Origin: Bacteroides caecigallinarum
GTDB taxonomy: Bacteria; Bacteroidota; Bacteroidia; Bacteroidales; Bacteroidaceae
Direction: 5' to 3'
NCBI RefSeq assembly: GCF_016902295.1
Contig: NZ_JACJLQ010000001.1
Span: 62,001-126,000 of the forward strand
Length of the DNA: 64,000 nucleotides
Shown: piece after piece, positions 25,450 to 34,802 of the stretch
How positions within the stretch are numbered: position 1 is the first letter of the stretch
Layout of the letters: each line of letters opens with the position of its first letter
Translations under genes and position numbers: made by a program
Notes under the pieces: generated by a model
What the model was told of the DNA's origin: nothing
Database searches by the model: none
Seen by the model: the letters and a program-made list of their open reading frames with translations, nothing else

Positions 25450-26583
25450 ATGAAGAAAAGAAACCAAATTGTTCTATTGTCACTCTCATTATTGTTTATG
25501 GGATGTACTTCTGTAAATAAAAAAGGAAAGGAAGCAGACGGTGCGAATAAGGATTCGCTGGTGTTCGTGACCGGCAGTTATTCCGCCGAGAATGAGGAAG
25601 GCATCAAGGTATTCACATTTTCTCAAGACGATGCCGGATGGGCCTGCAAGGGCGGCATCAGCGGAGTACCTAATCCTTCGTTTCTTTCGGAACTGACCGC
25701 ACGGAATATCATATACTCCGTATCCGAGGGCGGAGGTGACAGTTCGTTTCTTTATTCTCTGAAATACAGTCCGGACAGCATGAGGCTTGAGGTTGCAGGC
25801 AGGGATATGACGGGGGGAGCGTCGCCGTGTTTCGTCATGGCGGACTGGAGTAGAGGCAAAGCCTTCACCGCGAATTACTCCGGCGGGAGTCTTACTGTGT
25901 TCGATGCGGATGGCGGAGGGAATGTGGCGCGGCGGAAGGTCCTGAATTTCCGGGGTAGGGGCGTTCATCCTTCCAGACAGGAGAAGCCGCACGTTCATTC
26001 GGTGTATTATTCGCCTGACAGCAGCCGTATCTGGGCATGCGATTTGGGAACGGACAGGATAAGGGTGATTCGTGCGGATGATTTTACATATACGGGCGAG
26101 GAAGATATAGTGTTGCCGGATGGCAGCGGACCCAGGCATATGTGTTTTCATCCGAACGGGAAGCGCGCATATGTGATAACGGAGCTGAGCGGTGATGTGG
26201 TGGTGCTGGATATTAAAGACGGCGGTATGGCGGAGATAATCCAGACGGCGAAGGCCGATACGGCGGGAGGAGAGGGAAGTGCCGATATCCATTTGTCGCC
26301 TGACGGAAGATTCCTTTATGCTTCCTGTCGTCTGAAGGGGGACGGACTGGCAGTGTTCAGAGTTTCTGCGGAAACGGGAAAGATAGAACGGACGGGGTAT
26401 TGCCCTACGGGAAAGCATCCGCGCAATTTCGCGATAACTCCGAACGGGAGATATATCCTTGTGGCGTGTCGCGACGAGGATGCTATAGAGATATACGAAG
26501 TGGATAAGGATACGGGAATGCCCGTGGATACAGGAAAAAGGATACCGGTCAAGGCTCCGGTCTGCGTGAGATGGATAAAATAA
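25450..26583 (+). CDS. Lactonase-family beta-propeller lipoprotein
   Basis: This 377-residue protein belongs to the seven-bladed beta-propeller lactonase family (PF10282, the Pgl/YbhE type). Repeated blade segments such as YSPDSSRIWACDLGTDRIRV, GSGPRHMCFHPNGKRAYV, DIHLSPDGRFLYASCR and HPRNFAITPNGRYILVACR are clear. It starts with a signal and lipobox ending at Cys19 (LLFMGC), so it is predicted to be an exported lipoprotein. A cytosolic 6-phosphogluconolactonase role is therefore doubtful; an extracytoplasmic sugar lactone is more plausible. The gene is clearly richer in G+C than the DNA upstream. It is convergent with manA. Confidence 0.88.
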   Translation: MKKRNQIVLLSLSLLFMGCTSVNKKGKEADGANKDSLVFVTGSYSAENEEGIKVFTFSQDDAGWACKGGISGVPNPSFLSELTARNIIYSVSEGGGDSSFLYSLKYSPDSMRLEVAGRDMTGGASPCFVMADWSRGKAFTANYSGGSLTVFDADGGGNVARRKVLNFRGRGVHPSRQEKPHVHSVYYSPDSSRIWACDLGTDRIRVIRADDFTYTGEEDIVLPDGSGPRHMCFHPNGKRAYVITELSGDVVVLDIKDGGMAEIIQTAKADTAGGEGSADIHLSPDGRFLYASCRLKGDGLAVFRVSAETGKIERTGYCPTGKHPRNFAITPNGRYILVACRDEDAIEIYEVDKDTGMPVDTGKRIPVKAPVCVRWIK

Positions 26584-26611
26584 AAAACAATCCTTTCGGG
26601 GATTGTTTTTT
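26582..26611. terminator. Bidirectional terminator of the lactonase gene and manA
   Basis: A 12-base perfect stem (26582-26593 with 26600-26611) has A and T runs as its outer parts. It overlaps the lactonase stop codon and ends 13 bases before the manA stop. Confidence 0.85.
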
Positions 26612-26624
26612 ATTTTATGATATG

Positions 26625-27596
26625 TTATACGTAGGTTTCAAGGAACTTGACCTCGCCATCTGGTGTTACTTCCAGATTCCTGATTGTAGCCGGGAAAAGA
26701 ACTGATTCGCCGGCCTGCATGCGGATGCTGTTTCCTTCGTTGTCTTTTATCGTACATGAACCTTCCATGCAGATATAGATGACAAATGAATCGAGTTCTG
26801 AATAATCCATGGTCATCGGCTGTGAAAGATGATATACCGAAGTAGTGAAATATGGGCACGTCACCAATTCTACAGGGCGGTCCTTGCAAGGAGTGTAGGC
26901 GGTGCGGTAGTCCGGCTGTACGCTGTAGTCTATTGCCTGTTTTGACAGTTCGGTGTGCAGCTCGCGTGTACGGCCGTTCTTGTCCTTGCGGTTGAAGTCG
27001 TAGATGCGGTATGTGATGTTCGATGTCTGCTGTATTTCGGCTATGAAACATCCGGCTCCGATGCTGTGTATCCGTCCTGCAGGGAGGAAGAATACGTCGC
27101 CGGGACGGACGGCATAGTCTGCCAGGGCGTCGCAGATGGTGTTGTCGGCTATCATCTGTTCGTACTGTTCGGGCGTGATGCTGCGGCTCAGACCCGAGCG
27201 CAGGTGGGCGCGGCCTCCGGCATTGTCTATCACGTACCACATCTCGGTTTTGCCCATGGAGTTGTGGCGCCGCATGGCGAGTTCGTCGTCAGGGTGAACC
27301 TGGATTGAAAGATCGTCACGGGCATCGATGAATTTTATCAGCAGCGGGAACTTGCCGCCGAAGCGTGTGTAGTTGGCTTCGCCCACCAGGGCTCCTTTAT
27401 ATTCCTGAACCATCTGTGTGAGGTTCTTTCCGGCATCGGCTCCGTTTGCCACTACCGATTCGTCGCCCGGGACGTCGGATATCTCCCAGCTTTCGCCTAC
27501 GTTGGGCTGTGTGCAGTCAAGGTGTTTGAACGGAATGATTTTGTCGCCACCCCAGATTGTGGTTTTCAGGATGGGACGGAATTTCAACGGATACAT
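26625..27596 (-). CDS. manA: Mannose-6-phosphate isomerase, class I
   Basis: ManA interconverts mannose 6-phosphate and fructose 6-phosphate using zinc. The 323-residue length matches the short bacterial type. Zinc ligands are visible as Gln99 and His101 in QVHPDD, Glu118 in KTEMWYV, and His177 in PAGRIHSIG. The C-terminal cupin domain (CTIKDNEGNSIRMQAGESVLFP) is present. It stands alone. No promoter of the TAnnTTTG type is evident upstream (27597-27773). Confidence 0.96.
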   Translation of the reverse strand: MYPLKFRPILKTTIWGGDKIIPFKHLDCTQPNVGESWEISDVPGDESVVANGADAGKNLTQMVQEYKGALVGEANYTRFGGKFPLLIKFIDARDDLSIQVHPDDELAMRRHNSMGKTEMWYVIDNAGGRAHLRSGLSRSITPEQYEQMIADNTICDALADYAVRPGDVFFLPAGRIHSIGAGCFIAEIQQTSNITYRIYDFNRKDKNGRTRELHTELSKQAIDYSVQPDYRTAYTPCKDRPVELVTCPYFTTSVYHLSQPMTMDYSELDSFVIYICMEGSCTIKDNEGNSIRMQAGESVLFPATIRNLEVTPDGEVKFLETYV

Positions 27597-27773
27597 AATT
27601 TTTATGGTTTTTATAGGTTATGATTACGGACGTAAAGATACGTCAAAAATCATTACCGTGGTTGCTGTCGGGAGGATTTTCTGATAAAAGAGCCGGGGCC
27701 GTCGCGCTGTGTGGCGGCGGTCCCGGTGTGTGTTTTCCCGTGGGGGTATGTGTATTTCCGTGTTTCCGGAGAA

Positions 27774-30134
27774 TCAGAGGGTCCATCCTGCGGTCCAGTT
27801 GTCGTCTGTCGGAACGGCTCCTTTGTAGTCGGTTGCGGTGAAGAATGAGTCGGCGGACATGTCTTTTCCTCCGTCTGTTGTACCTATGAATTTGTCTTCA
27901 AGTTCGAAAGTGGCGTTTGTCTTGTTGCCTTCGGCTGCCTCGAAAAGATCGTTGGTGTAGATGTTCTGTTTTGATGACAATACGCCTGATATTTCTACGA
28001 AGTTCAATCGGGATATTCCGTTTTTCAGCGCGTTTTCTGTGTTGTCGGTTTCCACTGTGAGAGGCTGCTCCTTGCCTGTGATGATGGCGTTGTAGAGTTC
28101 TACTTCGGTGCCGGCACGCAGGCGTACTCCGCGGCCGTCGTTGCCGTTGCCCACGAGTGTCAGATTCGACAGTACCGGATGTGATACGGGTGTGAGCGAG
28201 TTGTCCTTGTCGTTGCTGTCGCATTCCATAAGGCAGTCGCAGTCATAGCCCAGTGTCTCTTCGTTTTCCTGGTATGCCACCATGAACTGACCTTTTCCGC
28301 ACCAGCCTTCTGTCCAGTCGAACGAGTCGTCGCTACAGCTTGTAGCTACCATGTATTTTACGTTTACTGTTCCTCCGAAGAATTCAAAACCGTCGTCGGA
28401 ACCGCGGTATGCCTGCAGATGGTCTACTGAGGTTCCGCTGCCCACGCCGTAGAATGTCACTCCGTTGGCTTCCTTATCTTCGCTGAATGCATATCCTGTG
28501 TATTCCAGACGGATATAGCTCAATTTTCCGGAGTTGTCGGCCGCGTCGTTGCCGCCGTATGCGGCGTCACCTATTTCGGATGTTCCCTTGCCGCCCTGTA
28601 CGTTGATAGGCGCTTTTCCGCAGATGTGGAGTCCGCCCCATGCTCCGGCTTCCTTCTTTTCGGATGTCATGACGATTGGGTTTTCGGCTGTACCCGCGGC
28701 ATTGATTTTGGCTCCCTGTTCCACCAGGATGTAGTCAACGGTGTTGTCGTGTTTGGCTATGATTGTCACTCCTTCTTCTATGGTGAGTGTGGCAGGGCTT
28801 TTCACTGTGTAGTCGCCTGTCAGATAGTATGTCTTTCCTGCAGCCAGGGTGACATCGGATGTCACTGTGCCTTTCAGCTCTTCTATCTCCTGAGCTTCCG
28901 ATCCGCTTGAAAGTGTCCATCCTGCTGTCCAGTCGTTGTCCGACGGAACGGCTCCGCGATATTCTGCGGCATCGAAGAATGAATCTGCTGTGCTCATATT
29001 CCGGCCTCCTTCGGCTGTGCCGACGTAGAATGACTCGAGCACGGGCGCAAGGTCTTTCACTTCGTTGTTGTTTCCTGCAGCGAGGAAGTCGCTCTGTGTG
29101 TAGATGTTTTCCTTGCTTGTGAAACCTGAACCGATGGTTACGTAGTTGAGTTTTGACTCGCCGTTCTTCAGGGCGTTTTCAGTAGGTGCGGTTTCTACTG
29201 TGAGGCATTGTCCCTTGCCTGTGATGATGGTGTTATAGAGATTGACCTTTGTTCCGGCACGAAGGCGTACGCCCTGTTTCTCTCCGCCGTTACCCACAAG
29301 GGTTACGTTGGCCAGTGTAGGGAATGACGTCGGAGTGGCTTCGAAGTTGGTGCTGTGGTTGTCGCATTCCATCAGGCAGTCGCAGTCGTAGCCTATCTCG
29401 TCCTTGCTGCCCTGGTATGCCACGAGGTACTGGCCTTTGCCGTTCCAGCCTTCTGTCCAGTCGAAAGAGTCGTCGCTACAGTCGGTCACTACCGCATGGC
29501 GGATATTTACCGAGCCGCCGAAGAACTCGAAACCGTCGTCGGAACCCATGAAAGCCTGAACGTAGTCTACTGTTGTACCATTACCAACTCCGTAGAATGT
29601 GATACCGTTTGATTCCTTGTCTTCGCTGAAGGCATAGCCGGTGTATTCCATGCGGACGTATTTCAGAACGCCGGAATTGTCGTCAGCTTTGTCGCCTCCG
29701 TATGTGGCGTCACCGATTTCTGATGTGCCTGTGCCCACGTTTGTAGGTGCGTATCCGCAGATGTGAAGTCCGCCCCATGCTCCGGCTTCCTTCTTCTCGG
29801 ATGTCATTACGATGGGCTGTGAGGCTGTACCCTGCGCATCGATTTTTGCTCCCTGCTCTACGAGGATGTAGTCTACTTTATTGTCGTGTTTTGCCTCGAT
29901 CTTTACTCCCGGCTCAATCTTCAGGGTGGCTCCGTTCTTTACGTGGATACCTCCGTCGAGGGTGTAGGTTTCGCCTGCTTTCAGAGTCACGTCTTCTGTG
30001 ATGTCGGCGTTCAGGAGATTGTTGGCGATGTCGCCGTTACCGCCGTCGCCGATAGTGTCCTCGGTACATGCTGTTGTGAGCATCATTCCTGTGGTTGCCA
30101 GTGCAAGAGTGGCAAGTTTCCAATTCTTTTTCAT
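27774..30134 (-). CDS. Internally duplicated beta-helix-like lipoprotein, partner of the TonB receptor
   Basis: The 786-residue protein has a signal ending in a lipobox (Cys23, LTTAC). It contains two long homologous halves, about 43-407 and 421-786. Each has, in order, a VTLxAGxTY start, KHDNxVDYILVEQGAKI, PIVMTSEKKEAGAWGGLHI, YxRxEYTGYAFSEDKExNG, GSDDGFEFFGGxVN, CSDDSFDWTEGW, YDCDCLMECD, and an end at DWTAGWTL or NWTAGWTL. This pattern belongs to a family seen beside TonB receptors in Bacteroidetes and often misnamed multidrug transporter; the fold suggests a right-handed beta-helix. It probably forms a surface lipoprotein that acts with the receptor encoded upstream. The ligand is unknown. 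Confidence 0.82.
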   Translation of the reverse strand: MKKNWKLATLALATTGMMLTTACTEDTIGDGGNGDIANNLLNADITEDVTLKAGETYTLDGGIHVKNGATLKIEPGVKIEAKHDNKVDYILVEQGAKIDAQGTASQPIVMTSEKKEAGAWGGLHICGYAPTNVGTGTSEIGDATYGGDKADDNSGVLKYVRMEYTGYAFSEDKESNGITFYGVGNGTTVDYVQAFMGSDDGFEFFGGSVNIRHAVVTDCSDDSFDWTEGWNGKGQYLVAYQGSKDEIGYDCDCLMECDNHSTNFEATPTSFPTLANVTLVGNGGEKQGVRLRAGTKVNLYNTIITGKGQCLTVETAPTENALKNGESKLNYVTIGSGFTSKENIYTQSDFLAAGNNNEVKDLAPVLESFYVGTAEGGRNMSTADSFFDAAEYRGAVPSDNDWTAGWTLSSGSEAQEIEELKGTVTSDVTLAAGKTYYLTGDYTVKSPATLTIEEGVTIIAKHDNTVDYILVEQGAKINAAGTAENPIVMTSEKKEAGAWGGLHICGKAPINVQGGKGTSEIGDAAYGGNDAADNSGKLSYIRLEYTGYAFSEDKEANGVTFYGVGSGTSVDHLQAYRGSDDGFEFFGGTVNVKYMVATSCSDDSFDWTEGWCGKGQFMVAYQENEETLGYDCDCLMECDSNDKDNSLTPVSHPVLSNLTLVGNGNDGRGVRLRAGTEVELYNAIITGKEQPLTVETDNTENALKNGISRLNFVEISGVLSSKQNIYTNDLFEAAEGNKTNATFELEDKFIGTTDGGKDMSADSFFTATDYKGAVPTDDNWTAGWTL

Positions 30135-30182
30135 AAACAGTTTTAATTTTGAAATGTTTTTGATGTTATCTTATTCAATTTA

Positions 30183-30282
30183 CCTTAGTCAGGTTTATCT
30201 CTTATTGCCTTAGTCAGGATAGTCTCTGATTTCCTTAGTCAGGATTATCTCTTATCGCCTTAATCAGGTTTTTCTTTTATAG
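30183..30282. repeat. Four 25-bp tandem repeats between the receptor and lipoprotein genes
   Basis: Units start at 30183, 30208, 30233 and 30258, each beginning CCTTAGTCAGG (CCTTAATCAGG in the fourth) and continuing with a T-rich tail such as TTTATCTCTTATTG. The spacing is exactly 25 bases. The last unit runs into the stop codon of the TonB receptor gene. Confidence 0.85.
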
Positions 30283-32955
30283 CGTGTACGATACTCCTAT
30301 TTCGAAGCTGCTTCCACGCTTGAACTTTTCCACTTCAAGTGTCTCGCCTGTCTTCGGTACCTCCTGACGGAAGATTACAGGCTGGTTGAGCAGGTCGTTT
30401 ATCTGGAGTTTTACCGCTACACGGCTGTTCAGCTTCATGCTTCCGGCAAAGTTCAGGGTGTGGACTGCCTGCTGCTTTACGTCGCCAAGGCCTGAGATAC
30501 CTACTGTGTGGATGCGTGGGCCCTGCAGATTGTATAGAATGGCGGCTGATATCTGTCTGTCTTCGTCTATGCGCGGGCTGTATGTGATGTCAGCATTTAC
30601 CAGGTATGGCGATGCTCCCTGCAAGGCGCGCTGGGCGTTGGTATATACTCCTCCTTCGGGAAGCTTCACGTTGGTGTACATGAACGAGGCGTTTGCTCCC
30701 AGGCGCAGGTCTTTGACTATCTCCTTGCGGAACTCCACTTCCACTCCGGCTGCCATACCGTTGTCGGCATTTCGGAACGACTGGATTGTGGCTCCTCCTG
30801 AAAGTTCCTGGATTCGTTCTATCGGGCTCTCAAGGTGCTTGTAGTAGGCGGTTACGGAAAGCATGTCGCCGTTTTCCTTGAAGAGTTCGTAGCGGAGGTC
30901 GAAGTTGTAGTTGTAGCCGTTCTGCAGGTCGGCGTTACCGCGGATCTGCGACGCTCCGTATGATTCCTGGTAGAGGAAGGGGGCCATCTCGATGAACGAA
31001 GGGCGTGTCACTGTGCGCGAGAATGAGAGGCGAAGGCTGTTCTCGCTGTTCATCTGATAGCGGAAGTTGGCTGCCGGGAAGAGGTCTCCTGTGTTCAGCT
31101 CGCTTCTCTCGGGGCGTCCGCCGTCGGTGTGGTAGTCAACCCACTGGCGGGAGTATTCGTATCTCACTCCGAGGTTTATCAGCAGAGCTTCCATCGGGTA
31201 GTAGTCGGCAAGGAGGTATCCGGCAATGATGCTGTTGCCTGCCTTGTACTGGTCCTTCGGCTGATTCACCAGGTTGATGGTGAGAAGTTCGTTCTCGATG
31301 TTCTCCTGGTTTATGTAGTCGCTCGGATTGTAAATGTCGGTGATTGTCGGGTTCAGCTTGTTCAGATTGTAGTAGAAGCGTGTGGCCTTGTAGTCGCGCT
31401 GCTTGTCCTTGTAGGTCACTCCGGCCTGTATCTTGTTGCTGTCGCCGAATTTATAGTCGCTCATGAGGTTTGCCACCCATTCGTTTTCGTCCAGCGATCC
31501 GAAGTATCTCATCGTCTCCTGGCGGTTCAGCTTGAAGAGCTCCAGCGAGTTGTCGTCCTGCACTTCGAACATCACCTGGCGTCTGTCCGGTTCGGCACTC
31601 GATGTCTTGCTGTACGAGCCGCTCCAGTTGATGCTCCATGCGTCCTTTATGTAGTGCTTGCCGCTCAGCTGGTGGTTCTGCAGGCTGTAGATGTGCGACA
31701 CGCTGTTGCTGCCTATCAGATTGTGGTCCTCGTAGTCCACACCCTCGCGGCGCATGTATGTGTCCGAGGCGTTGCGGGCGTAGAAGAATGTGTAGCTCAG
31801 CAGGTCCTGCTTCCTGAACGAGTAGCCTATGCTGGCGAGTGAGGCCAGTTTAAGTTCGTTTGTATAGCTGTCGTATGCGAAGTTGTTCAGTGTGTTTCCT
31901 GTAGCTTCAAGCGTGCGTACGTATGCGTCCTTCATCAGCTGCTGTCCGTTGCTCACGCCTACGGATGCCAGTACGCTCAGGTTGTTTCCTGCCAGGTCGA
32001 TGTTCTTGCCGAAACCTATGTTTCCGCCGAACTCGGGCAGGGCTTTTCTCTTGGAAACATCAAATGATGTATTGAAAAGCTTGTTGTGGCGGGCATAGTT
32101 TTCGAAATCTGTCAGATCCATTTCTGTATATGTGCTGTTCAGCTTTGGAGTTCTGAAGAGAGTTCCTTCGTGGTCCATGCGGTACATATCCTGGCCCAGA
32201 GTATTGAATTTGCCGCCTGTATTGAATGAAATGTTGAAGAAATCTTCGCCTGTCTGTTCTTTCGTGCCTATATCGATGTGCGCTCCGGAATAGTCGGCGA
32301 AGGTGTTTGCCTCATATACCTTGCTCACTGTGATGTTCTTCACTGTGGATGTAGGGAATATGTCGAGCTGGATAAGTTTGTTGTCCGGATTAGGCGATGC
32401 TATCGGAAGTCCGTTCAGTGTGGTGGTGCTGTATCTGTCGCCCAGGCCGCGCACGATAATCTGTCCTGCCGACGCGATTGATATTCCTGAGATTTTCTTC
32501 ACTCCTTCTGCCACGTTCGAAATACCTTTTGTGCTCATCTCCTTTGCACCGAGGTTCTCTATAGCCACGCTCGATTTCTGTCTCTCCATCATCAGTGCGC
32601 GTTCTCCCTCAAGGTTTTTCTTTGCCACCACTGTCACCTCGTCCAGCTGCTGGTTGTCGGTGTTCAGTGCTATTACTGTTTCCCCTTTTACACTTTTATC
32701 GACTGTTATTCTTCGGGTTTCGTATGCCACGTATTGGATTATCAGTACATCTTTGTCAGTGACGTTCTTAATCTCGAATTTTCCGTCGATGTCTGTCACC
32801 GCGCCTGTTGTTGTTCCTTCTATCTGCACTGTTGCCCCGATAAGCGGCTCGCCCGTAGCTTTGTCAATTATCACTCCCTTGAAATCAATGGCCTGTGCTG
32901 TTACTGCTGCCATCAGCAGGGGAGATGCAAGCATCAGTTTCTTAATGTCATTCAT
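30277..32955 (-). CDS. TonB-dependent outer-membrane receptor
   Basis: This 892-residue outer-membrane receptor has a signal peptide (1-22), a carboxypeptidase-regulatory-like domain (about 23-105, FKGVIIDKATGEPLIGATV onward), a plug domain (about 120-235, with GIVRGLG-like IIVRGLGDRYSTTTLNG and SGAHIDIGTKE), and a long beta-barrel ending in VSYTL. The barrel has the features of the TonB-dependent receptors that lack a SusD partner: none is encoded next to it. The following gene encodes a duplicated lipoprotein instead, so the pair probably acts as one uptake unit. Substrate unknown. A -7 box lies 28 bases upstream. Confidence 0.92.
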   Translation of the reverse strand: MNDIKKLMLASPLLMAAVTAQAIDFKGVIIDKATGEPLIGATVQIEGTTTGAVTDIDGKFEIKNVTDKDVLIIQYVAYETRRITVDKSVKGETVIALNTDNQQLDEVTVVAKKNLEGERALMMERQKSSVAIENLGAKEMSTKGISNVAEGVKKISGISIASAGQIIVRGLGDRYSTTTLNGLPIASPNPDNKLIQLDIFPTSTVKNITVSKVYEANTFADYSGAHIDIGTKEQTGEDFFNISFNTGGKFNTLGQDMYRMDHEGTLFRTPKLNSTYTEMDLTDFENYARHNKLFNTSFDVSKRKALPEFGGNIGFGKNIDLAGNNLSVLASVGVSNGQQLMKDAYVRTLEATGNTLNNFAYDSYTNELKLASLASIGYSFRKQDLLSYTFFYARNASDTYMRREGVDYEDHNLIGSNSVSHIYSLQNHQLSGKHYIKDAWSINWSGSYSKTSSAEPDRRQVMFEVQDDNSLELFKLNRQETMRYFGSLDENEWVANLMSDYKFGDSNKIQAGVTYKDKQRDYKATRFYYNLNKLNPTITDIYNPSDYINQENIENELLTINLVNQPKDQYKAGNSIIAGYLLADYYPMEALLINLGVRYEYSRQWVDYHTDGGRPERSELNTGDLFPAANFRYQMNSENSLRLSFSRTVTRPSFIEMAPFLYQESYGASQIRGNADLQNGYNYNFDLRYELFKENGDMLSVTAYYKHLESPIERIQELSGGATIQSFRNADNGMAAGVEVEFRKEIVKDLRLGANASFMYTNVKLPEGGVYTNAQRALQGASPYLVNADITYSPRIDEDRQISAAILYNLQGPRIHTVGISGLGDVKQQAVHTLNFAGSMKLNSRVAVKLQINDLLNQPVIFRQEVPKTGETLEVEKFKRGSSFEIGVSYTL

Positions 32956-32982
32956 TCTTTTTTACCCTTTTGTTTCCGTGGG

Positions 32983-32990
32983 CAAAATTA
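32983..32990 (-). promoter_or_regulatory. -7 box for the TonB receptor gene
   Basis: On the minus strand the sequence is TAATTTTG, an exact consensus match 28 bases before the start at 32955. Confidence 0.45.
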
Positions 32991-33080
32991 TGGCAGCGGT
33001 GTTACTTGGATGTTTCCATATGTTTATAATACGTTTACGTATCGGTTACAATATAATTACATTGCTTTCGGGGGATAAAC

Positions 33081-33121
33081 AAGAATCGCCGGCTGAATAT
33101 TTGTCCCAGCCGGCGATTCTT
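33081..33121 (-). terminator. Terminator of the nuo operon
   Basis: Perfect 14-base arms (33081-33094 and 33108-33121) surround a 13-base loop. It lies about 75 bases past the nuoN stop. The remainder of 32991-33194 is without features. Confidence 0.7.
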
Positions 33122-33194
33122 ATGTCTATATAGACTTTAATATATATATGTTATTAAGTTGTTTACAGAATTTTGTCAATTAAAGAGCGGATAC

Positions 33195-34694
33195 TTACAT
33201 TCCTGCCACTGCCTCTATTCCTCCGTACACACTGCTCAATATTCCCAGCAGAATTATTCCTGCAAGGCAGATGGCAAGCGATGCGCGTGTCAGCCATGGG
33301 CTGCGGAAGTATGGCAGCGGACTGTCGTTAGGGGTGATAAACATGGCTTTTACTACCAGCAGATAGTAATAAAGCGAAATCACTGTATTGACAAGGGCTA
33401 GGAACACTACCAGCCAGTGGCCTGCATTGAATGCTGAAGCGAATACGAAGAACTTGCTGAAGAATCCTGCGAATGGAGGAATTCCGGCAAGGGAGAACAT
33501 GGCTAGAGTCATTACGAAAGTGAGTTTCGGATTTGTGCGGTAAAGTCCTGCGTATGCCGCACGGCTTACGGCATATTCCGATTTTACTGTTTCTTCCGAG
33601 CGTGAAAGTGCATTCTCGGGAAGTTCGCCTTCTACATTGTTTGCATCGGCATAGTTATCGCCAAGGGTATGTCTCTCTATTGCTCCTATCACTCCGAACA
33701 CGGCCAGATTGGCTACTATATATACTGTGATGTAATATATCAGCGAAGTTGTTCCCTGGGTGCTGCCTGCCATCACAGCCAGCATGATATAGCCGGCCTG
33801 CGAGATACTGCTGTAGGCCATGAAACGCTTCATGTTGTCCTGAAGGATGGCGAAGATATTTGCCAGTGTTATTGTGGCTACTATCACGATGCTGAGCATC
33901 AGTTCCCAGCGGTCGGACATCTGTGCGAACACTTTAGTCAGGATGCTCATCAGCGCGAAGGCCGCGGCTCCTTTCGAGATGACTGACAGATAGCCTGCCA
34001 CGGCTGTGGGCGCGCCCTGGTATGTGTCCGGCGTCCACATGTGGAATGGGACAAGACTCAGCTTGAAACCCAGGCCTGCAAAGAAGAACACCATGGCCAG
34101 AATTTGCAGCGGTGTGCCTGTGATGCCGGCAGTCATGTCGGCAAAATAGGTTGTTCCGCATGTTCCGTAAATCAGTGAGAGTCCGTATAGCATGAGTCCG
34201 GACGAGAACATAGAGTTCAGTATGAACTTTGCCCCTGCTTCGGCACTGTGGTGCTTCCATTTGTCGAATGCGATGAGACATGCCATCGGAATGCTGGCAA
34301 GCTCAAGTCCCACATAGAACAGGATGAAGCTTCCGGCACTCACCATGAAATACATTCCCAGCAGTGTGCTCATTGTGATTACGTAGAACTCGCCTGCCTT
34401 GTGGCGTGAGTCCGGCGATGAAATCCATTCGCCTGCCTGCATGAACACGAGCAATGTTCCTGCAGTGAGTATAGTCTTTACTACGGATGCGACAGGAGTG
34501 CAGTGATACATCCCGCCGAAATATTCTCCGGCTGACGGCTGTATGTTCAGAATGATTTGTATCACCATCAGCGTGCAGGCCATTGTCCGTAATGTCTTGT
34601 GATGAGGCTCTTTCATTATGAGGTCGGCCAGGAGGATTATCACCATCATGGCTGCCAGAGTGATTTCTGCCTGCATTGGTATAAATTGAAACAT
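33195..34694 (-). CDS. nuoN: NADH-quinone oxidoreductase subunit N
   Basis: NuoN is one of the three antiporter-like proton-pumping subunits of complex I in the inner membrane. The 499-residue protein has about 14 hydrophobic helices and the family segments FYVGLELASIPMACLIAF, FILNSMFSSGLMLYGLSL, KLSLVPFHMWTPDTYQGAP and SLAGIPPFAGFFSKFFVF. It is the last gene of the nuo operon. A lysine/glutamate network expected for pumping (for example Glu in VGLELAS and Lys in FKLSLVPFH) is present. Confidence 0.96.
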   Translation of the reverse strand: MFQFIPMQAEITLAAMMVIILLADLIMKEPHHKTLRTMACTLMVIQIILNIQPSAGEYFGGMYHCTPVASVVKTILTAGTLLVFMQAGEWISSPDSRHKAGEFYVITMSTLLGMYFMVSAGSFILFYVGLELASIPMACLIAFDKWKHHSAEAGAKFILNSMFSSGLMLYGLSLIYGTCGTTYFADMTAGITGTPLQILAMVFFFAGLGFKLSLVPFHMWTPDTYQGAPTAVAGYLSVISKGAAAFALMSILTKVFAQMSDRWELMLSIVIVATITLANIFAILQDNMKRFMAYSSISQAGYIMLAVMAGSTQGTTSLIYYITVYIVANLAVFGVIGAIERHTLGDNYADANNVEGELPENALSRSEETVKSEYAVSRAAYAGLYRTNPKLTFVMTLAMFSLAGIPPFAGFFSKFFVFASAFNAGHWLVVFLALVNTVISLYYYLLVVKAMFITPNDSPLPYFRSPWLTRASLAICLAGIILLGILSSVYGGIEAVAGM

Positions 34695-34696
34695 AT

Positions 34697-34802
34697 CTTT
34701 TTGAGTTTTTAAGTTCTTAAGTTCTTTAGTTTTTTAGTTCTTAAGTTCTTCTGTTTGCTTATGTTATCATCAACAAACTTACAAACTTACAAACTTATAA
34801 AC
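34697..34802. repeat. Intra-operon AT-rich hairpin repeat (nuoM-nuoN gap)
   Basis: A left arm of GTTTTTAAG and GTTCTTAAG words (to about 34757) is followed by a centre TTATGTTATCATCAACAAAC and a right arm of ACTTACAA words (to 34802). It fills nearly the whole gap between the two genes. Confidence 0.65.

Noticed and set aside
25489-26418. Minus-strand open frame opposite the lactonase gene
   Set aside because: It is Arg/His-rich and fully antisense to a recognised beta-propeller.
25450-26583. Cytosolic 6-phosphogluconolactonase (pgl) of the pentose phosphate pathway
   Set aside because: The lipobox predicts export, so the symbol pgl is not given.
30183-30282. CRISPR-like repeat
   Set aside because: The 25-base units are directly adjacent with no spacers, and lie within an operon.
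27774-32955. SusC/SusD polysaccharide utilisation pair
   Set aside because: The second protein has no SusD/RagB features (no tetratricopeptide-like helices); it is a beta-helix-type lipoprotein, and no glycoside hydrolase is nearby.
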